From NCBI GenBank assembly GCA_973895155.1, contig OZ316893.1:23002001-23066000 (forward strand): a stretch of DNA of 64,000 bases. Direction: 5' to 3'. Every line of letters begins with the position of its first letter. Within the stretch, counting starts at the first letter, position 1. The notes below the pieces were generated by a model. The model searched no databases. It was not told the origin of the DNA and was given only the letters and a program-made list of their open reading frames with translations. Made by a program: the position numbers and the translations under genes. Positions 19,771 through 31,145 of the stretch are shown here, piece by piece. The DNA is from Marsupella aquatica. Lineage: Eukaryota > Marchantiophyta.

Positions 19771-20577
19771 CTAGCATATAATTGGTTTCCTTTCTAGAGA
19801 TTTCTCTCTAGACCTGGATCTAGACTTAGACCGAGCCTTCTCCTTGCCTCTATTCCGTGAGAGGTACGTTTGTGAAAAGGACCTATTTTCACCAGTCATC
19901 CGCTGTTGAGTCCTCCCGCGGTTCACATTCAATGCACTGCCAGATGAAGATGGTGTCTGGGCATGACCCAGTTTCTTCTGTGCATCATCTGACAACAAAG
20001 AGCTTACCACCTCATCATATGAAATGGTTTTGAGATCTCTATACAAGAGAACCTGCTTCAAACCTTGATATGATGGGGGTAAGGAACTGAGAAGAAGCAA
20101 TGCCTTATCTTCATCTTCCACTCCCTTGCCAAGATTTGACAAATCTACAGCTAGGCTGTCGAATTCATCCAAGTGATCTCGAAGCTTGCCTCCTTCTTTT
20201 AGTCTCAAGCTCATCAAGAGAGACTTCTTGTACAACCGATCTGAGGCATCCTCTCGGTAGTACTTCTCTCTGAGGGCCTTGAATAAGGATACACAATCCT
20301 CGTAGTCGTCCAGCTTCTTAATGATATGCGGCTTCAGATACAGCATAACCGCATTCACAGCAATCACTTGCTCTTGCCTCCATTTCCTCAACGGGATCTC
20401 CTCCTCACTGCTAGACTCCTCCCGAGTCGATAGCAGATGATCTAGGCCCATAGCACGAAGAATTCCCTTAACCTGCTTCTCCCATAGCAAATAATCTGTG
20501 CGCCCATCATATTTTTCCACCTCAAACTTGACACCTCCAAACTTGGATGCCATCGTTGTCCTCCCAACGTTCTCCAC
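19771..20577 (-). pseudogene. Copia element A gag
   Basis: 268 codons from MENVGRTTMASKF (20,577) to the TAG in the zinc knuckle (19,771-19,773). It has the retrotrans_gag/UBN2-type order: VEKYDGRTDYLLWEKQVKGIL, a central LYKKSLLMSLRLKEGGKLRDHLD helix, LLLSSLPPSYQGLKQVLL, and a basic Arg/Ser tail (RSKSRSRSREKS) before the zinc knuckle. The stop falls where Trp/Tyr of CxxC is expected, so gag-pol was probably one frame originally. Confidence 0.9.
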
Positions 20578-21254
20578 GTGCTATTGCTGTGCTGCTCCCT
20601 ATATGCTTTTTCCTTCCTTCCTTCGCGTTGACTCAAATCCAAATCACGAAAAAATGTCATTTTTCGCAACTTTCCAAAAACCTTGAAACTTGTCACCGCC
20701 ACTTAGCCCACCAACCTAGCAAGCCAACGCTAAAATCCGAAATCGAAACCGAGTTCCGACGAAAAACTTTTTCATATTTCGGTCGGGGTGGGTAAAACTC
20801 AAAAATTCTCTCCTGTTTTGACCACCTCGGGGAATAAGAAAATATCCAAGTACCACCCGTCGTCGGAAATGGAAATCGAGTGGTGCACCGCGTTGCTAGC
20901 TTCAGTGGCTACATTCTCGCCAAAAAAGATCCGAAAAAGTTACCGTTCGGACCTTGGAATCTTTGACTAAAGGCCGAAAAACAGCTCTCTGTTTTTTCGG
21001 AATATTCCTTGGACTGTGAAACAGGTCTCACAGGGGGCCGTTCCCCCTGTCCAAGCGGTTAATTTGGTGGGTCACCGGGCCCGAGATGCCGCTTAACCAG
21101 TGAGGAGCCTGGAAAGGATTAAAAAACGGGGCCTAAGGGGGTTTAAGAACACAAAAATACTGTCTTAAAAAAGGCGCATCCGCGTCGCATAGGCGACGCG
21201 TGACGGGCCAGGCAGTGCACAGGGGGTCGGGGAGTCAAAAACCGAGTCAAAATG

Positions 21255-21600
21255 GGCAGGGATGGAGCTGCGACGACCAGGACGTCCGGGACGGCCGCGA
21301 AGTCCCCGCCGGCCGTGACGTCTGGGACGGCCGGGACGGCCGGGACGTCCGTGCCGGCTGTGACGTCCGCGCCGGCTGCGACGTCCAGGACGGCCGTGAC
21401 GTCTGGGACGGCCGGGACGGCCGGGACGTCCGTGCCGGCTGTGACGTCCGCGCCGGCTGCGACGTCCAGGACGGCCGCGATGTCCGCGCCGGCCGTGACG
21501 TCTGGGACGTCCGTGCCGGCTGCGACGTCCGCGCTGGTTGCGACGTCTGGGACGGCCGGGACGTCCGCGATGGGAGTATTAGCGAGGAGGAGGAGGGGGT
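21255..21600. repeat. GC-rich minisatellite, 81-bp period with GACGTC cores
   Basis: GGCCGTGACGTCTGGGACGG starts at 21,311 and again at 21,392, an 81-bp period. Inside each unit are shorter variants of GACGTC(C/T)G plus GCCGG. Both strands are open in several frames because there are almost no A/T-rich codons; those frames are not considered genes. Confidence 0.85.
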
Positions 21601-21914
21601 CGCCAACGGGGTATTGACAGGGGTGCAAGGGTCGGGAGGGTGTGTATACACACCACCAAAAAGGCCCTATTCTAAGGCAAAATGTGCACAAAAAATAAAA
21701 ATAAAAAATGTTGGGTTACTCACATTGCCGTTATCACTTTACACCAGATAAAGACTAGTTGTCGACGGGAAATGTTACCGAATTGCACCGGCACCGTTTG
21801 CAACTCTAGCAGAGTAAAAAATTCCCGTCACGACTCCTTCACTCCGCGTCAAGTGTCAATCTTGGACTCAAAACGACCACTGCACCGCGATCTCTCCGTT
21901 GAGCCGTTGCACTT

Positions 21915-22014
21915 NNNNNNNNNNNNNNNNNNNNNNNNNNNNNNNNNNNNNNNNNNNNNNNNNNNNNNNNNNNNNNNNNNNNNNNNNNNNNNNNNNNNNN
22001 NNNNNNNNNNNNNN
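21915..22014. other. Assembly gap (100 N)
   Basis: Exactly 100 unknown bases, a conventional gap of unspecified true size, next to the GC-rich minisatellite. Confidence 1.
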
Positions 22015-22371
22015 CTACGATTTGAGCTAAAGGTTGTGACGCCTCGCGCACCACAAAGCTCACACCGTCGGGAAAACGATCTCAGTTCCCCCCAAAAAGA
22101 ACCGTCAAAGAAAACCGTCGAACACGAATCACAAAAAATCCAGAACGACGGAAACGTCAATTCCTCCGCACCACGAACTCCGTTCAGAGATTTCTTTGCA
22201 CCGTCGGAAAGCCCTTGCCCCGATCTATCCGTTGAGCCCAACACCTCCAAGTTCCATGCGATAGATCTCCGTGAAATCCACCAACTCTAACCGCTGGAAA
22301 AACCGTCACCAACACGTCACGAAAATTTTGATCACCTCAACGTCACCTCCCAGGCTTGCTCTGATACCAAT

Positions 22372-22703
22372 TGTTGAACTAAGACGTCATTCGCAACGAC
22401 CATACAACCATGACTCATTCCATGCACACGTAGTCGACACAATCTCTACGTGGTTCACCTCTTCTCCAAGGCTACGTCCACACGAACACTCAAGCTTTAC
22501 TTCAAGAGTACACGAACACACATGCTCTCTCTCTTCCTCCTGTTGTTCTGTTACAATGAGTAAGCACCACCCACCAGCGGCTTACACTAGCCCTGGTATA
22601 TACAAGGTCACACACGACTAATCTAACCTCAGCTAAGATCCTAACTGTGGTTAGCCTAAGTGCCGTAACCTATGAGTCACAAGACTAAGAGCAATCCTTA
22701 ACA
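22372..22703 (-). repeat. 5' LTR of copia element A
   Basis: On the minus strand it runs from TGTTAAGGATTGC (22,703) to ...GTTCAACA (22,372), 332 bp with TG...CA ends. The primer-binding site follows after two bases. TATATA at 22,598-22,603 may be its promoter. No partner LTR is present at the truncated end. Confidence 0.8.
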
Positions 22704-22959
22704 TTTATGTATTAAAATTATTAATAATTTTAATTTTAATAAAAATTGTATGGTGTTTTTGGGTGATCATGTTAGGGCTCCATGATGCAATAGCCATTGT
22801 CGCCCATCTTGAATCTCCATGTTCTCACCTTCATCCTCCTCAATAATAACCAAAATGAATATTTTTGCAACAATGACAAACACCATTAAACAATGACAAT
22901 TTTATGCTACATCTTTTCTGTGGCGCAAAGAAAATGAGTTGCCTGCATTTTTTGTGTTT
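22704..22959. other. AT-rich spacer
   Basis: AT-rich DNA with ATTAATAATTTTAATTTTAATAA near 22,720. No gene is supported. Confidence 0.4.
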
Positions 22960-23480
22960 TCCCGACAGCTTTGTCTCACCTCGAGTTTTTTCTCATCTCA
23001 ACATGTTTTCTTCATCTCAACATCTTTTGTGCATGCAAAGACATTTTTTGTGTTCTTTATTTCACCACGTCGACATCTTTTCCTCAACATCTTTTGTGCA
23101 TGCAAATACATTTTTTGTGTTCTTTATTTCACCACGTCGACATCTTTCCCTCAACATCTTTTGTGCATGCAAAGACATTTTTTGTGTTCTTTATTTCACC
23201 ACGTCGACATCTTTTCCTCAACATCTTTTGTGCATGCAAATACATTTTTTGTGTTCTTTATTTCACCACGTCGACATCTTTCCCTCAACATCTTTTGTGC
23301 ATGCAAAGACATTTTTTGTGTTCTTTATTTCACCACGTCGACATCTTTCCCTCAACATCTTTTCTCTTCTTGACATGTTTTTTTATCTCATTCTCATCTT
23401 TTTTCTCCTCAACAATTTTTTTCACTTTGATTTTTTTTATCCACCTAAAGATCCTTTTCTCTCATTGACAACTTTTTTCA
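22960..23480 (+). repeat. 67-bp satellite with alternating A/B units
   Basis: GCATGCAAA recurs at 23,031, 23,098, 23,165, 23,232 and 23,299, exactly 67 bp apart. Units 1, 3, 5 read GCAAAGAC and units 2, 4 read GCAAATAC, so the array grew as a 134-bp dimer. Flanks contain CTCAACATCTTTT units like those of the Helitron tails. Long frames here are repeat artefacts. Confidence 0.9.
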
Positions 23481-23562
23481 AACCAACATTTTTTCTTCTC
23501 CTGGACCAATCTTTCAACGCAAATTTTCTCTTTAACAGATGATAAAAGCAGTTGACCGTGAC

Positions 23563-24202
23563 ACGACAGAATCCAGGTACGTTGTGTGCGCTTGCAAGGA
23601 GAAAGTTTCTGTAAATAATGTCGGAGGAGGAGAGTTTACATCCCCAAATCGACATCGAAAGTAGCCTTATTGTCCTGAACTGGACCCACACTAATTGATC
23701 GAGGCAGGCTACAGGTGGATTCAAAGGACTGCATGACATCGAGTAGTTTCCATGATAACGGCGTAGTTCGGGTTTCGTTACCAAGCATTCTATCAGCATA
23801 AAATACAGTAACTAAAGTCTTGATTGACACTGATACCCGTACCTTAGATCTAAACGTTGAGGAGCATGAAAATTCATTGTTAAATTACTTGACTTCTTGG
23901 AAGACAATAACTTTGAAACAGGCTAATAATAGGGCAGGAAATAAGACACAGAGTATGAGCACCCATACCATGGTGATTACACAAAGATCGGCCAGTCGAG
24001 AATTGTTCTGATTCATTTATTCAGCCTGTCTTTAGAAACCACACTCCAGCCCGCAAAGTCTGAACCCATCTTAGAAACCAAGTTCACGTAAATCTTATTC
24101 TGGCATAGGAAGAGATTCAGCGAAAGCTAGCACTAATCTAGGTAGGAAATGATAGAGGAGAATGCTCAAAGTTAGTAGCGTGATAAAATGGGAGGGGGCA
24201 AT
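23563..24202 (-). other. 3' flank of HNL-TPR pseudogene 1
   Basis: Aligns with 48,017-48,677 downstream of the second copy. No separate gene is supported. Confidence 0.7.
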
Positions 24203-25850
24203 TCCTAAAGTTCCAACTCCAGAAAACCTAGAGGAAAATCTCCCAAACACTGGTGTTGGCTTCTTTGAGGCCCAGAGCCAAGCATCTTTCGGCATCTTTC
24301 TGCGCTCCGTCTGTGTCCCAAGTAAGAACTTGATATAGCCCCGGTGCTTCAACCATTCATCACCGCTAATTTCCAAGGCTGCTGTTAAGTTTTCCCATGC
24401 TCCATGGAGTTCGCCTGCCATTCGCTTCAGTATTCCCCGTTCTTGCAAGTAGAAAACCCTGTCATAATAGCTACACACCCTGGCGTCGAAATCGTCCCAC
24501 ATTGCAAGGGCTCCGACAAATTTCTTCTCCTCTACCTTCCCATGACACTAAAAGATTGTCCACCCATTTTTTCCTTCCCTTCAGTCTGAACTCCAAAAAC
24601 GCTACGGGCGATGCTCCCAAACAATCTGGCCCATCCATCACAGGATCCATTGCCATGGATCTTTCTGCATCCTTTCGCGCTCCACTGTCATCCCCCATCA
24701 AGTATTTGACATAACCCCGATTCTTGAGCAACTCATAATTGTCGTCGTGGTCTATTTCAATGGCTGCATTCAAGTCTTCCAAAGCTCCATCGAGATCGCC
24801 TGCCATTCGCTTCAATAACCCCCTTTCTTGCAAGAAGGAAATATTATGATGATAGCCACCAACCCTGGCGTCGAAATAGTCCCAAATTGCAAGCGCTCCC
24901 CGCAATTCCTTCTCCTTTACCTTCTCGATCACTTTCTCATGTGAGTATCTCCAAAGATCTTGCTCCAATCCTTCACTTCCCTTCAGTCTGAATTCCAAAA
25001 ATGCTACAGACAATCTTCCCGAACAACTATGCCAATCCACCACAGGATCCATTGCCATGCATCTTTCTGCATCCTCTCGCGCTCCTCTGTCATTTCCTCA
25101 AGTATTTGACGTAACCCCGATGCTTGAGCACCTCATAGTTGTCGTCGTCTATTTCGAAGGCTGTTGTCAGGTCTTCCAGAGCTCCATGGAGGTCGCCTGC
25201 CATTTGCTTCAGTATTCCCCTTTCTTGCAAGAAAAAAACCCTATGATGATATCCACCCACGCTGCTGTCGAAATCGTCCCAAATTGCAAGGGCTCCCAGA
25301 AATTCCTTCTCCTTTACCTTCTCCATCACTTTCTCATGTGAGAACCTCCAAAGATTTTCCTCAAATGGTCCACTTCCCTTCAGTCTGAATTCCATAAATG
25401 CTACGGACAATCCTCCCAAACAATCTGGCCAATCCACCACAGGATCCATTGCCATGCATCTTTCTGCATCCTTTCGCGCTCCACTGGCATCCCCCATCAA
25501 GTATTTAACGTAACCCCGATGCTTGAGCAGCTCATAATAGTCGTCGTTTATTTCCAAGGCTGCTGTCAGGTCTTCCAGAGCTCCATGGAGATCGCCTGCC
25601 ATTCGCTTCAATATTCCCCTTTCTTGCAAGAAATAATCTCGACGATATTGGGAATACACCTCGGCATCAAAATCACGCCAGATTGCCAATGTCCCCTGGA
25701 AGTCTGAAATCCTCACCTTGTCTATCATTTCACAATGTACTGACCACAATTTTCTCGAGTGCTCATTGCGTTCTGTTTCTCCTGCCAGCCTAAAATTCAT
25801 ATATGTTATTGTTTCTTTCCGGAAACCCGAGGCCAAAGGCACAAGCAGGT
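24203..25850 (-). pseudogene. TPR-repeat C-terminal part of HNL-TPR pseudogene 1
   Basis: Four modules match the C-terminal half of copy 2, starting near GFRKETITYMNFRLAG (about 25,830). Each module has an ALAIWDDFD helix pair, an ERGILKRMAGDLHGALEDLT repeat and a LKHRGYVKYLMGD...DAERCMAMDP repeat, i.e. tandem TPRs. Frameshifts at about 25,090 (KYL(M)GD becomes KYLRK-stop), about 24,545 and about 24,300 break the frame. The first TPR module and all LRRs of copy 2 have no counterpart here. One module fewer than copy 2 may reflect loss at the rearrangement or unequal exchange between repeats. Confidence 0.85.
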
Positions 25851-26757
25851 GGGAAGGGAAGGATTTGTGCTCCTTTCTTACGGGAGTCATTTTCTTTGGG
25901 CACAAGGCCCTATGAGCATTGAAGAGGGGGAGAGGGGGAGCGAGCACTCCTTTCCCTTGGGAGTTTTTAATTAGGCTCAAGGCCCTATGCTGCAGCTTGG
26001 AGAAGGGGTGAGAGGGGAGTTTTAATGCTCCCTCCTTTCGGGAGCACTTAAGTGGTTTCAAGGGCATGAGGCCCTATAAATGTACGAGCTAGCCAGGAGG
26101 GCTTGGGTGCATTTAAGGAGGGTACGAGGAAGTATTTAAAGGGTCAATGCGCGACCCTATGCGCGGGAGGGCAAGGCACGGAAAAGTTTTTTTTAAAGAA
26201 TTTTTTTTGAGGTCGGTAGGGACGAACGCTCGTCCCTAGTCTTAATTTTATTTTTCTTTGTTCTTTTCTTTTTCTCTCTGCGATTACTCTTACTTCCCAG
26301 GTGGACAGGTGTTGGCTCCACATTTCTTCTGCTGTAAAATTTGACTGTACTTTGATTCCCTCCGAAAGATACTTTTCCAGAGAGCTGAATTTTGGCCAAA
26401 ATTTCCAAATTTGGCGGTTGTCGAGGCAGAATTTTTTTGCACTGCTTTGCAAGGGGATACTCAAGGGAGTTGAGCACGGGCCTGTGAAATCGATTTGCAT
26501 TTAACTATTGCGAAATGTTTTTGGGACCTAAGATACCCGACGGGGGTCAAAACGGCCATTTTGACCCCCCTCCGGTCCGGGTTGAATAAGTTTTTGCTGG
26601 AGAAGTTTTTTGCCAAATCATTTTCAGATCTTGGTAGTGTACCTTGCAGGCTACGCGGCAGTGCATTCCATTTCCACTTTCACCAACTTTCATTTTTTGG
26701 TGACTTTTTGGGTGGAGGTATTTCGGTTGTGTTTCCTGTGTGTTTGTGGCAGCATCA
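25851..26757 (+). other. Junction and presumed leader of copia element B
   Basis: No gene is supported. At 25,869-26,080 three degenerate units contain AGGCCCTAT (25,905; 25,980; 26,069), each with a nearby CTCCTTTC...GGGAG inverted motif. From about 26,100 to the gag start the sequence looks like a copia leader (T-rich, then GGGGTCAAAACGGCCATTTTGACCCC, a hairpin near 26,545). No 5' LTR and no TGGTATCAGAGC primer site was found, so the element's left end seems deleted. Confidence 0.5.
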
Positions 26758-27459
26758 ATGACTTCAAGAAAGCTTGCGGCGCCAAAGTTTGAGGTGGAGA
26801 AGTTTGACGGGAAGGTCAGCTTTAGCCTTTGGACTCGAAAGGTGACCAATGTGTTGATCCAGCAGGGTCTTGAGAAGACCCTCACTGGAGTGAAACCCTC
26901 GAATCTAACAGATGAGGAGTGGGAGGACATGTCGGTGCAGGCGTGTAGCACAATTGAGTTGTTCTTGGCAAACAACATTCTCAAGAACGTGTTGGGGATG
27001 GATCGGAATGCCAAGAAAATCTGGGATATGCTTACTCAGCTATACCAGAGTACTTCGTTGACTACTCGCATTTATCACTTGGAGCGGCTGTTCAGGTTGA
27101 AGTTGAAGGATGGTGGCAACATGCGTGATCACCTCAGTCTCTTTGATGAGATTGTGCACGAGGTGGCCACGGCGGGAGACAAGTTGACCGATGAGTATCT
27201 TGCGATACATTTGTTGATGTCGCTTCCTCAGAGCTATTCAACGTTGGTGACAGTCATCACACATGATAAGTCTACGTTGAAGCTGGATGAGGTAAAGGCT
27301 ACCATTCTTGCAGAATGGGGCAAGCGACAACTTTCTGGCCGTGACAATGAGTCTGCTGCCTTAGTGGTTAGAGGCAGATCGACGGAGCGTACTACGGATC
27401 AGTCTAGATCTAAATCACATAGTAGATCTAAATCTAAGTCCCGTAGTAAGAAAGTGTAG
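26758..27459 (+). pseudogene. Copia element B gag
   Basis: Start MTSRKLAAPKFEVEKFDGKV (an upstream in-frame Met at 26,740 is less likely). It has the gag order of copia elements: SFSLWTRKVTNVLIQQGLEKTL, WDMLTQLYQSTSLTTRIYHL, LFRLKLKDGGNMRDHLSLFD, HLLMSLPQSYSTLVTVI, and a SKSHSRSKSKSRSKK tail. A TAG at 27,457-27,459 precedes the zinc knuckle CWHCHEKGHTKWNC in the same frame, so gag and pol were one frame before this stop, unless readthrough is used. Confidence 0.9.
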
Positions 27460-30400
27460 TGTTGGCATTGCCATGAGAAGGGCCACACCAAGTGGAATTG
27501 TCCTTCTCTGTCGAAGCAGAAGCGTCCTGCTTCCAATGGTGCGTCCTCATCGTCGGCTGGTATTGTGATTGCTGATAATGAGGATGCTGCTGAAGTGCTA
27601 TGTATTGGTGCTGTGAATTCTGTGTATGATAATAAATGGATGTTGGATTCGGGTTCCTCTTATCACGTGTGTCCAACGCAATCGTATTTCTCCACTTACC
27701 AACCTTGTACCGGTACTGTGGAAATCGGAAATGGAGTCCGATGTGCGATTGTTGGCATGGGGACTATCAAATTCCGGATGTTTGATGGTGTTGTGCGAGC
27801 ACTGACGGGAGTCAGACACATACCAGACATCTCTAAGAATTTGATTTCTCTTGGTGCTTTGGAAGCTGGTGGATCTCATTTCACTGCACGTGATGGTGCG
27901 CTCTTTGTCGTCAAAGATGATGTATCTTTGATTAAGGCGCTACGGCAGAATAATTTGTACATCTTGGAAGGAGATGTCATTGCTCCTAGAGTGGAGCATG
28001 TGGATTCTGTGGTGGAACGTTCGGATGCAGCGGCAACATCTGCTGTAGAGTCATCTACGGCTGCTTCAATTGAAGCACCCTCAACATCTGGTCGCACACA
28101 AGCCATAGATTTGTGGCATGCACGGTTGGGGCACCTGAGTGGTAAAGGATTGGCAGCCTTGGCCAACAGAGATTTGTTGCAAGGCACTCAATCTGGTAAA
28201 CTCTCTTTCTATGAAGATTGCATCTTCGGCAAGCAGAGGAGAGTGAGTTTCAGTTCTAGTTCATACCATTCTCATGAAATTCTTGAGTATGTACATTCGG
28301 ATGTTTGGGGTCCAGCGCCGGAGCCGTCGTTGGGTGGAGCCAGATATTTTGTGACGTTTGTAGATGATTACTCTCGAATGTGTTGGTTGTACTACATGAA
28401 GGAGAAGTCTCAAGTCTTTGAGATTTTCAAGGAGTGGAAAGCCATGGTAGAACTACAAACTGGGAAGGAGTTGAAGTGTGTTCGGTCCGATAACGGTGGC
28501 GAGTATAAGTCCAATGAGTTTGATCAATTTGGTCGGGACCTTGGCCTCAAGCGTCATTACGCTGTATCGGAGACCCCGCAGCAGAATGGAGTTGCAGAAC
28601 GGTTGAATCGGACATTACTGGAGAAAGCACGCAGCATGCTATGTAAGTCCAAGTTGCCCAACAACTTTTGGGCTGAAGCTATCAACCAAGCTGCATACGT
28701 CTACAATCTGTCACCGCATAGTAGTAAGTTGATGCAGACTCCATTTGAGTTGTGGTATAAGAGACCTGCTGATTACTCTAGACTCCGAGTTTTTGGTTGT
28801 GCTGCCTATGTTCACATTGAGCAGACACATAGGTCTAAGTTGGATCCCAAGTCTAAGAAATGTATTTTTCTAGGCTTTAGTCCTGGGCAGAAGGGCTATA
28901 AATTGTGGGATCCTGTTGATTGCAAGGCAGTTGTGAGCAGAAATGTTGTTTTTGACGAAGAATGGTTGTCAAGACCCCGGGATATTCAGGAGGAACAGGT
29001 GGAGGAACCCACTACGGTGGAGCTTGGTGGTGATGAGGAAACTGTTGGTCCCTCTGGTAGAGGTGCAGTTCCTCAACCAAGGCGCTCCACCAGGGCCAAT
29101 TTTGGCCAACCCCCTGATAGATTTGGTTTTGCAGATCCTCGTGTTCAAGTTGTTGAACATGAAGATGATCCCGGTGTTGTTTTGCTTACTGAAGATGGAG
29201 ACCCCTCTAGCTATGAAGACACTATGGCCTCTCCAGAGAAGGATAAGTGGATGGAGGCAATGTTGAAGGAGATGAATTCTTTGAAGAAGAATTCAACTTG
29301 GCGCTTAACTGACATGCCTCGCGGGAAGACACTGGTTCCGTGTAGATGGTTGTACAAGAAGAAGCAGGATGGCACTTACAAGGCACGCCTTGTGGCCAAA
29401 GGATACACCCAAAAGGAGGGCTTGGACTACACAGAGATTTTCTCACCAGTTGTCAAACTCGCCACTATCCGTGTTTTACTTGCGATTGTGGCATTCTATG
29501 ATCTTGAGTTAGATCAGATGGATGTAATTACTGTTTTCCTGCATGGATTGCTTGATGTGGAGATTTATATGACTCAGCCTCCAGGTTTTATTCACGAGAA
29601 GACCAGACACTTGGTGTGTAAGCTCTTGCGCTCGTTATACGGATTGAAGCAGAGTCCCAGACAGTGGAATAAGCGTTTTGATTCCTTCATGTTATCTCAG
29701 GGGTTCACACGAAGTGAACATGATTGTTGTATTTACATGAAGGAGGTGGAGAATTACTCACGCTTTGGTTACATTGTGTTGGCATTGTACGTGGATGACA
29801 TGCTTATCCTGGCTGAGAATAAGTCTGATGTTGCCCATCTGAAAGCAATGCTGAGTAAGGAGTTTTCAATGAAGGACTTGGGTCAGGCCAAGAAGACACT
29901 AGGGATGGAGATTCATCGTGACAGGGAGCAAAGGCAATTATGGTTGTCTCAGAGGCAGTATTTGGAGAAGGTACTTGCCAAGTATGGAATGGAGAATGCA
30001 AAACCAGTTGGTACTCCATTGGCTTCTCACTTTAAACTCTCAAAGAATGATTGCCCTTCTAGTGAGAGTGATAGATTGGCGATGAAACATGTTCCCTATG
30101 ATAGTGTTGTGGGTAGTTTGATGTATGCGATGACATGCACTAGACCTGACATTGCCCATGCTGTTAGCATTTTGAGCAGATTTATGGCAAATCCTGGTAA
30201 GCTTCACTGGGAAGCAGTGAAGTGGGTTTTGCGGTATCTGAAAGGTACCTTAGATTGTGGGATCTTATTTGACGGTAAAGCAGACTCTACATTAGAGTTG
30301 GAAGGTTTTTTAGATTCAGATTATGCTGGTCACTTGGATAACAGGAAGTCTACTACAGGCTATGTGTTTATGCTAGGTGGAGGTTGTATCAGCTGGAAGT

Positions 30401-30774
30401 CGGCAACTCAATCTTGTGTTGCGTTGTCTACTACTGAGGCTGAGTACATGGCTGCATGTGAGGCAACCAAGGAGCTGATCTAGCTACGGAGATTGGTGAG
30501 TGATCTGGGTCTTTCACCTGAAAGACCGGTGCTGCTGTGCGACAGTCAAAGTGCTTTGCATCTGGCTAAGAACCCTGTGTTCCATGCCAGGACAAAGCAC
30601 ATTGATATTCGTTATCACTTCATCCGTGAGGTGATTGAGACGAAGCAGATGTTTCTGGAGAAGGTGGCTTCAGAGGAGAATGCGGCAGACATGCTTACCA
30701 AAGTTCTACCTACCAGTAGCTTTAGTCATTGTGTGGATATTATTAATGTTAGGGCCAAACCAGTGACTATGTAA
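27460..30774 (+). pseudogene. Copia element B pol: zinc knuckle, PR, IN, RT, RNase H
   Basis: In order: CWHCHEKGHTKWNC; protease KWMLDSGSSYHVCP; pre-integrase LWHARLGHLSGKGLAAL; integrase HSDVWGPAPEPSLGG, FVDDYSRMCWLYY, RSDNGGEYKSNEF, ETPQQNGVAERLNRTLLEKA; reverse transcriptase VPCRWLYKKKQDGTYKARLV, LDQMDVITVFLHG (usually V-K-T-A-F-L-N/H-G), LYGLKQSPRQW and YVDDMLI; RNase H VALSTTEAEYMAACEATKEL. TAG at 30,481-30,483 replaces the Trp of E-L-I-W-L-R. After it, [20 protein letters not shown] and [14 protein letters not shown] complete RNase H. Otherwise nearly intact, suggesting fairly recent insertion. Confidence 0.95.
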
Positions 30775-30845
30775 ATTTATATGTTACTTAGTTACATATT
30801 GTATATCACCTGACTCATTGTGTGAACTTGAGTCAAGGTGGAGAT

Positions 30846-31140
30846 TGTTAGGAATTGACTCTAGTTCCCGACATAGTTAGCTTGGCCTTACTAGGGTTAA
30901 TTTTAACCCTAGATTACATTAGGATAAGATCCGCTTAGTTTAGGTCCACTCATCTTGGCCCCCTTGGGGGGTATAGGCTGGAGGGAGAGCACTCTCTCCC
31001 TCATTCTTCACATGTACTCTCATTTGCTATGGAGCCTTCAGGAGTTTCTCCACTCGGGGTGTCTCGTCAGTGTAGCGTCTGATTGAGTGTCTCTCATGTT
31101 TCCGCATTGCTGTCTAGTCCGGAGCCGACGGTTTTTTACA
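30846..31140 (+). repeat. 3' LTR of copia element B
   Basis: TGTTAGGAATTGAC...GACGGTTTTTTACA, 295 bp with TG...CA ends, directly after a polypurine tract. The next five bases, CTCAC, are the complement of the intron start GTGAG of the NB-ARC exon and would be the target duplication, but the left copy is lost. Confidence 0.85.
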
Positions 31141-31145
31141 CTCAC

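Larger units (their letters stand above)
20578..22371 (-). other. Long leader of copia element A
   Basis: About 1.8 kb between LTR and gag, unusually long for a copia leader. It holds the 81-bp GC-rich minisatellite (21,255-21,600), the assembly gap, and many CCGTCG/CCGTCA motifs at 22,060-22,310. No gene is supported. The primer-binding site TGGTATCAGAGC (initiator tRNA-Met type) is at 22,369-22,358. Confidence 0.65.
18118..22703 (-). mobile_element. Ty1/copia element A, 3'-truncated, minus strand
   Basis: Order on the minus strand: LTR (22,703-22,372), primer-binding site TGGTATCAGAGC (22,369-22,358), long leader, gag, zinc knuckle, protease, integrase. The sequence stops shortly after the integrase C-terminus at about 18,118, so reverse transcriptase, RNase H and the 3' LTR are missing. 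PR-IN before the expected RT defines it as copia. Confidence 0.9.
26100..31140 (+). mobile_element. Ty1/copia element B, 5' LTR missing
   Basis: gag (26,758), zinc knuckle, protease, integrase, reverse transcriptase, RNase H (to 30,774), polypurine tract AAGGTGGAGAT, 3' LTR (30,846-31,140). The 3' LTR abuts the intron of HNL-TPR pseudogene 1 exactly 5 bp past the splice donor. The left boundary is approximate. Related in gag and protease to element A. Confidence 0.9.

Noticed and set aside
21143-21751. Repetitive Gly/Arg/Asp or Ser/Thr/Ala proteins on both strands
   Set aside because: Products of the GC-rich 81-bp minisatellite inside a copia leader; several frames are open simultaneously.
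23031-23370. Possible CRISPR-like regular spacing
   Set aside because: The whole 67-bp unit is repeated with no unique spacers, and the genome is clearly a plant nuclear one.
22904-23542. A 212-codon and two other overlapping open frames on the + strand
   Set aside because: All three frames are open because 67 bp is not a multiple of three and the repeat unit lacks stops; the translations are repeats of the satellite.
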